Positions 5,431 to 8,176 of a DNA stretch of 8,176 bases are shown piece by piece. The stretch lies in contig CAMUZC010000068.1 in assembly GCA_947165105.1 (NCBI GenBank), forward strand, positions 1 through 8,176, written 5' to 3'. The stretch is from an uncultured Lachnospiraceae bacterium. Its GTDB lineage: Bacteria > Bacillota_A > Clostridia > TANB77 > CAG-508. How positions within the stretch are numbered: the first letter of the stretch is position 1; each line of letters starts with the position of its first letter. The position numbers and the translations under genes were made by a program. Under the pieces are notes generated by a model. That model was not told the origin of the DNA, ran no database searches, and saw only the letters and a list, made by a program, of their open reading frames with translations.

Positions 5431-5904
5431 ATGAAAAAGAGAATTTTTATAGCCTTATTCGCTATACTATGTCTAATATTTTCGAGTTCATACGTAATGG
5501 CAAATGATAATAATAATGGTAATAATAATCTTGTAGATGGAGTAAAAAACACAGTTAATGAGGCAGGAAACATGGCTGAAGATGCTGCTAATGGAACTGC
5601 CGGTGCTATAAAAGATGGTGCAAACAATGTTAAAGACAAAACTCAAGATGCCATGGATAACGCTAAGAACGGTGTAGAAAACGCTGGCAATGATGTAAAT
5701 AACACAATGGAAAATATGGGTAATAATATGAAAAATCAAAATGGCAACGATTATACTGCTACTAGAACAGCTACAGAAGAAAACACTGGTAACACTACTC
5801 AAAATTGGATGGGCAGAGACATCTGGACTTGGATAATAGTTGGCATAATAACAATTGTAATTGTCGCTTTAATTTGGTATTACGCTAGTAGAAATAATAG
5901 ATAG
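5431..5904 (+). CDS. Membrane-anchored protein with LEA-like 11-residue repeats
   Basis: A 157-aa protein. Residues 1-24 are a signal peptide ending VMA. Residues 25-33 are Asn/Asp/Gly-rich. Residues 34-99 fall into six consecutive 11-residue units with Ala/Val/Met on one face and Asn, Asp, Lys and Glu elsewhere, for example TAGAIKDGANN, VKDKTQDAMDN and AKNGVENAGND. This periodicity is typical of group 3 LEA-like and other amphipathic helices that lie along membranes. Residues 100-128 are polar. Residues about 131-151 form a membrane segment (IWTWIIVGII then TIVIVALIWYY), ending ASRNNR. The frame is open to an ATG at 5395, but AGGAGG 6 bases before the ATG at 5431 and the MKKR signal-peptide start fix the N-terminus. 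Function is unknown; stress or envelope protection is only an analogy. It is followed by a shared convergent terminator. Confidence 0.85.
   Translation: MKKRIFIALFAILCLIFSSSYVMANDNNNGNNNLVDGVKNTVNEAGNMAEDAANGTAGAIKDGANNVKDKTQDAMDNAKNGVENAGNDVNNTMENMGNNMKNQNGNDYTATRTATEENTGNTTQNWMGRDIWTWIIVGIITIVIVALIWYYASRNNR
5530..5727 (+). repeat. Six tandem degenerate 33-base units (11-residue repeats)
   Basis: This is the coding stretch for residues 34-99 of the membrane-anchored protein. The 11-residue period is seen in the protein, with units LVDGVKNTVNE, AGNMAEDAANG, TAGAIKDGANN, VKDKTQDAMDN, AKNGVENAGND and VNNTMENMGNN. The DNA units have diverged, so the repeat is old or held by protein structure rather than recently amplified. 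Confidence 0.65.
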
Positions 5905-5910
5905 AAAATT

Positions 5911-5970
5911 ATAACCATCTTTTTACAATATACTTTATAACGTATATAATGAAAAGATGGTTATTTTTAT
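5911..5970. terminator. Convergent bidirectional terminator between the LEA-like gene and smpB
   Basis: ATAACCATCTTTT (5911-5923) is perfectly complementary to AAAAGATGGTTAT (5952-5964), a 13-bp stem. Inside it ATATAC (5928-5933) pairs with GTATAT (5942-5947) around an 8-base loop, giving one long stacked hairpin. It is followed by TTTTATT on the plus strand, and on the minus strand by an AATTTTC run, so it can serve both converging genes. The stem ends two bases from the smpB stop codon. Confidence 0.85.
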
Positions 5971-6416
5971 TCTTTTATTCTTAATGCCTTTTGTATTTTC
6001 ATTTGAGCATCTTTTTTTGCAAGGTCTTGTCGTTTGTCATATAATTTCTTTCCTTTTCCAATTCCTAACTCAACTTTAACTAAACTCCCTTTAAAGTAAA
6101 GGCTTACAGGTACAAGTGAATATCCTTTTGTTTGGATTTTTCCAATAAGCTTATTTATTTCTCTTCTTGTTAATAATAGCTTTCTATCCCTTAATGGATC
6201 TTTATTATATATATTTCCATGTTCATATGGACTAATATGCATTGAATATATATATACTTCTCCATTTTTTATGTTAGCATAACTTTCTTTTAAATTCACT
6301 TTTCCCTGTCTAATAGATTTTATTTCAGTTCCAGATAGTACAATTCCTGCTTCAATTGTCTCTTCAATAGTGTAATTGTGTTTTGCCACTGGATTTTTTG
6401 CAATTAATTTATTCAT
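5967..6416 (-). CDS. smpB: SsrA-binding protein SmpB
   Basis: A 149-aa protein of full family length. SmpB binds tmRNA and carries it to stalled ribosomes, mimicking the anticodon arm in trans-translation. Diagnostic features are [27 protein letters not shown] (residues 13-39, quoted here in two parts as [14 protein letters not shown] and [13 protein letters not shown]), the [14 protein letters not shown] strand region (55-68), [11 protein letters not shown] (77-87), and the basic C-terminal tail with [19 protein letters not shown] (120-138) that enters the mRNA channel. The start agrees with homologues. Its AAAGGA lies 14 bases upstream, longer than usual, and an ATG-ATA-TAA triplet string lies in that gap. 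It has its own promoter at 6450-6478 and probably also receives read-through from the lipoprotein gene. The tmRNA gene ssrA is not in this window. Confidence 0.97.
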   Translation of the reverse strand: MNKLIAKNPVAKHNYTIEETIEAGIVLSGTEIKSIRQGKVNLKESYANIKNGEVYIYSMHISPYEHGNIYNKDPLRDRKLLLTRREINKLIGKIQTKGYSLVPVSLYFKGSLVKVELGIGKGKKLYDKRQDLAKKDAQMKIQKALRIKE

Positions 6417-6449
6417 AATTTTTATATCATTCCTTTATATTTTTTTATA

Positions 6450-6478
6450 ATTATATCATTTTACTTTTATACTATCAA
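6450..6478 (-). promoter_or_regulatory. Promoter of smpB, overlapping the end of the lipoprotein gene
   Basis: The minus strand has TTGATA (6478-6473), a 17-base spacer and perfect TATAAT (6455-6450). The -35 and spacer lie in the last codons of the lipoprotein gene, and the -10 begins right after its TGA stop. The expected start is near 6443, giving a leader of 27 bases. Confidence 0.75.
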
Positions 6479-7361
6479 GTTCTTGCATAAGATTCTTATA
6501 TTTTATAAAGAATACTTCCCTATTCTTTGTGTTTTTCTCATTGCTGATTTCATTAATAATTGTACTTGCATTTTGAATACTTGAATATTTGTTTTCATAT
6601 TTATCTTTTTGACTAATAATATTGGAAATGTTCATTTTTAGGGTAATTACAGAATTGTTAAATTGTTCCCATTGTTCTAAATCTGCAAGTTGATAACAAC
6701 GTAATAAACTGTATTTACAATCCAGTATATATTTTAATTGGGTATTTTGATTTTTTTCTTCAAATTTAGGCAAATACTCATACATATTAATTACGCTTTC
6801 TAGAGTTGCATTTTTATCCCTGTTCTTTATATTAATTGTCATTGTATCCATTAAAGTTGAAAAATTATCTATTTGTTCTTGATCAAACCCTATTTCTTTT
6901 AAATCATTTGCAATTGTTGTCCAACTTGTATATAAATTTTCAATTTTACTTGCTATACTATTCCAATTAATCTCTTGGTTATTATTTAAAACGTTGTTTG
7001 ATGTCATTTCATAACTCTCTTCTTGTTTATTTTGTTTACTCTCATTTCCTTCTTTTGAATTTTCACTTTCTGAGCTTTGTCCGCTATTACTTTGACTTTC
7101 TTTACCTTCAGATTTTGAACTTCCTTCATTTGATGAATTATTTGTAATCATTTTTGTATCTACTTTATATTTCGTGTAACAAATACTGTTTAATTCGTTA
7201 GCAATTGATATTAATTCAGAATCCAAATATGATACTTCAGAATTGATTTTTTCATTCAAATTTGAATTATCGTTTTTTAGCATATTACATCCACTTAAAC
7301 ATATTGATAAAATATTAAGTAATAACAAAAATAATAATATTTTTGTGCTTTTGCTTTTCAA
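6456..7361 (-). CDS. Lipoprotein of unknown function with Ser/Glu/Lys linker and helical C-terminal domain
   Basis: A 301-aa exported lipoprotein. Residues 1-25 are a signal peptide with lipobox LSGC and Cys25 as the lipidated residue. Residues 36-62 are helical (VSYLDSELISIANELNSI). Residues about 72-130 are a Ser/Glu/Lys/Asn-rich linker. Residues about 131-295 are an all-helical domain (INWNSIASKIENLYTSW, then MYEYLPKF and LEQWEQFNN). I recall similar lipoproteins from uncultured Clostridia, without a function. The start is TTG, not ATG: AGAGG lies 7 bases upstream (GAGGTGA then four T), and the signal peptide begins there. It ends in TGA, 39 bases before smpB. No clear promoter is visible for it between 7362 and 7470. 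The C-terminal helical bundle suggests binding of a ligand or protein at the outer face of the membrane, which is inference. Confidence 0.88.
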   Translation of the reverse strand: MKSKSTKILLFLLLLNILSICLSGCNMLKNDNSNLNEKINSEVSYLDSELISIANELNSICYTKYKVDTKMITNNSSNEGSSKSEGKESQSNSGQSSESENSKEGNESKQNKQEESYEMTSNNVLNNNQEINWNSIASKIENLYTSWTTIANDLKEIGFDQEQIDNFSTLMDTMTINIKNRDKNATLESVINMYEYLPKFEEKNQNTQLKYILDCKYSLLRCYQLADLEQWEQFNNSVITLKMNISNIISQKDKYENKYSSIQNASTIINEISNEKNTKNREVFFIKYKNLMQELDSIKVK

Positions 7362-7372
7362 AAAATCACCTC

Positions 7373-7378
7373 TATAAC
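7373..7378 (+). promoter_or_regulatory. Tentative -10 element for the 96-aa gene
   Basis: TATAAC (7373-7378) lies 16 bases after TTGCTT (7351-7356), the best plus-strand pair upstream of the ATG at 7471. The -35 would fall within the first codons of the divergent lipoprotein gene. The rest of the gap, 7379-7456, is almost pure A/T with no other clear element. Confidence 0.25.
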
Positions 7379-7470
7379 TTATTTTAGCCTAAAAATTACC
7401 TTTTATTCTCATGTATATATATTTTTAAAATTAAAATAATAATAAAAAGAAATATTATTGGAGGAAAATT

Positions 7471-7761
7471 ATGCAATCAGTAGTTAGTTTGTACAGTGTT
7501 TTGCCTGGAGAATTAGAAAAGTTTTTAATCAATTTTTACGGAACAAAAGATTTTGATAAAACTAATTTTTCCGATAAACAATGGAAAAAAGAATATCCAA
7601 ATCCTGTTGAAATTGTTGATATTATTGGAGCTTTTATCGAAAACATCGATGATTATAAATTATCTATGTGGGTAAGTATTGATAATGGGGTTTTTATCAA
7701 AGTTACAGAGGATAATGCAGACGAGTTAATTCGTTATTTATATGAGAGATTTCCATATTAA
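7471..7761 (+). CDS. Conserved-looking 96-aa cytoplasmic protein of unknown function
   Basis: A 96-aa protein with no signal peptide, membrane segment or metal motif. It appears to be a compact mixed fold: MQSVVSLYSVLPGELEKFL begins with a strand and helix, NPVEIVDIIGAFIENID (residues about 44-60) is a helix, LSMWVSIDNGVFIKVT (64-79) makes paired strands, and DELIRYLYERFPY is a C-terminal helix. I recall similar small proteins from uncultured Firmicutes but no function. GGAGG lies 6 bases before the ATG. It is divergent from the lipoprotein gene, and a strong hairpin terminator begins right at its stop codon. Codon use matches the AT-rich surroundings. Confidence 0.85.
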   Translation: MQSVVSLYSVLPGELEKFLINFYGTKDFDKTNFSDKQWKKEYPNPVEIVDIIGAFIENIDDYKLSMWVSIDNGVFIKVTEDNADELIRYLYERFPY

Positions 7762-7787
7762 AAACTCTACCTTTCGGTAGAGTTTTT
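7761..7787. terminator. Bidirectional terminator between the 96-aa gene and the zinc-ribbon gene
   Basis: AAAACTCTACC (7761-7771) is a perfect 11-bp complement of GGTAGAGTTTT (7776-7786) around a TTTC tetraloop. The T run after it on the plus strand and the A run before it (T on the minus strand) let it act for both converging genes. The stem starts at the last base of the stop codon of the 96-aa gene. Confidence 0.92.
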
Positions 7788-7789
7788 GA

Positions 7790-8176
7790 TTAATTATTAT
7801 CTGTTATATTTTCATTGTTTTCAACTACTGCTTCTGCTGTTGGTTGTTGTTCTGGAGCGACTTCAACCACTTGTGCTTCTGGCATTGCTGGTGCTGAATT
7901 TGTAGTTGTCTCAGCTGCGTTTTCTACTTTTGTTTCACTTGCTGGTTCAGCTGGTTGAATTTCTTCTTGAACTGATCCACATTTTGGACAGAATTTAGCA
8001 CTTAAAGGTATTTCTGCAGCACATACTTTACATAAACGTAAGTCTTTAAGTGCTAGCATTTCCATTCTCATGTCTTCTATTTCTTTTGCATAAGCATCGA
8101 TTTTTGAACATTCTTCTGCTAGTTCAGCTTTAATATCAATGTTTTCTTCTCTAACATGTTTTTCGTAAACTTTTTT
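7790..8176 (-). CDS. C-terminal part of a coiled-coil zinc-ribbon protein (5' end beyond the window)
   Basis: The frame is open to the right edge, so the N-terminus is missing; 128 residues are visible. The first 45 or so are charged and helical (KKVYEKHVREEN, then IDAYAKEIEDMRMEM). A zinc ribbon follows, with CKVC at visible residues 49-52 and CPKC at 63-66. The rest is a Glu/Pro/Ala/Thr-rich tail (PAEPASETKVENAAE and on), probably disordered. The layout, a short coiled coil then a double-CxxC zinc ribbon, matches a common Firmicutes family of small cytoplasmic proteins with no firm function. Starting at the internal ATG at 8071 would cut through the coiled coil, so I treat the gene as running off the edge. 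It ends at the shared terminator 7761-7787. Confidence 0.85.
   Translation of the reverse strand, partial: KKVYEKHVREENIDIKAELAEECSKIDAYAKEIEDMRMEMLALKDLRLCKVCAAEIPLSAKFCPKCGSVQEEIQPAEPASETKVENAAETTTNSAPAMPEAQVVEVAPEQQPTAEAVVENNENITDNN

Noticed and set aside
5488..5802. 104-aa minus-strand open frame opposite the LEA-like gene
   Set aside because: It is a mirror of the Asn/Asp-rich coding repeat, giving an implausible Ile/Ser/Cys-rich product without a start signal.
5905..6455. Search for the tmRNA gene ssrA beside smpB
   Set aside because: The gaps flanking smpB (62 and 39 bases) are far too short for a tmRNA, and no tRNA-like ends are seen elsewhere in the window.

Overview
The window looks like a piece of an AT-rich Firmicutes chromosome, most likely an uncultured gut-type clostridium. 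The reasons are strong AGGAGG-type ribosome binding sites, near-consensus sigma-A promoters, A/T-dominated codon use, a clostridial-style SmpB, and a secreted protein with a type I dockerin and poly-Thr linker of the kind known from Ruminococcus and relatives. All family assignments come from reading the sequence; no database search was possible.

Layout. (1) Positions 38-1294, minus strand: two unrecognised genes (149 aa, then 258 aa) behind a good promoter at 1390-1418. They are visibly richer in G+C than what follows: about 43% in a hand-counted 60-base sample at 601-660, against about 27% at 1861-1920. (2) Positions 1465-3330, minus strand: a tight three-gene operon encoding a small two-helix membrane protein (86 aa), a 406-aa soluble protein and a 115-aa protein. 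The last two share a C-terminal motif. No terminator is visible between this operon and region 1. (3) Positions 3432-4794, minus strand: a self-contained unit with a consensus promoter, a structured leader, a 407-aa secreted dockerin/SH3-like protein and an intrinsic terminator. (4) Positions 4846-5964, plus strand: two small surface proteins, each with a signal peptide, a low-complexity ectodomain and a C-terminal membrane anchor, each followed by a hairpin terminator. (5) Positions 5967-7361, minus strand: smpB, with its own promoter, downstream of a 301-aa lipoprotein gene. (6) Positions 7471-7761, plus strand: a 96-aa cytoplasmic protein, divergent from the lipoprotein. (7) Position 7790 to the right edge, minus strand: the C-terminal part of a coiled-coil/zinc-ribbon protein.

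How it fits together. Only smpB has a firmly known role (trans-translation ribosome rescue). Much of the rest is cell-surface biology: a dockerin protein that could dock on a cohesin scaffold, two membrane-anchored low-complexity proteins and a lipoprotein. The most intriguing items are the dockerin leader, which can form two mutually exclusive perfect hairpins, one of which covers the start codon, and the three-gene operon with the shared motif. I see no CRISPR array, transposase, tRNA, rRNA, tmRNA or phage structural gene. No gene-free stretch exceeds 300 bases.
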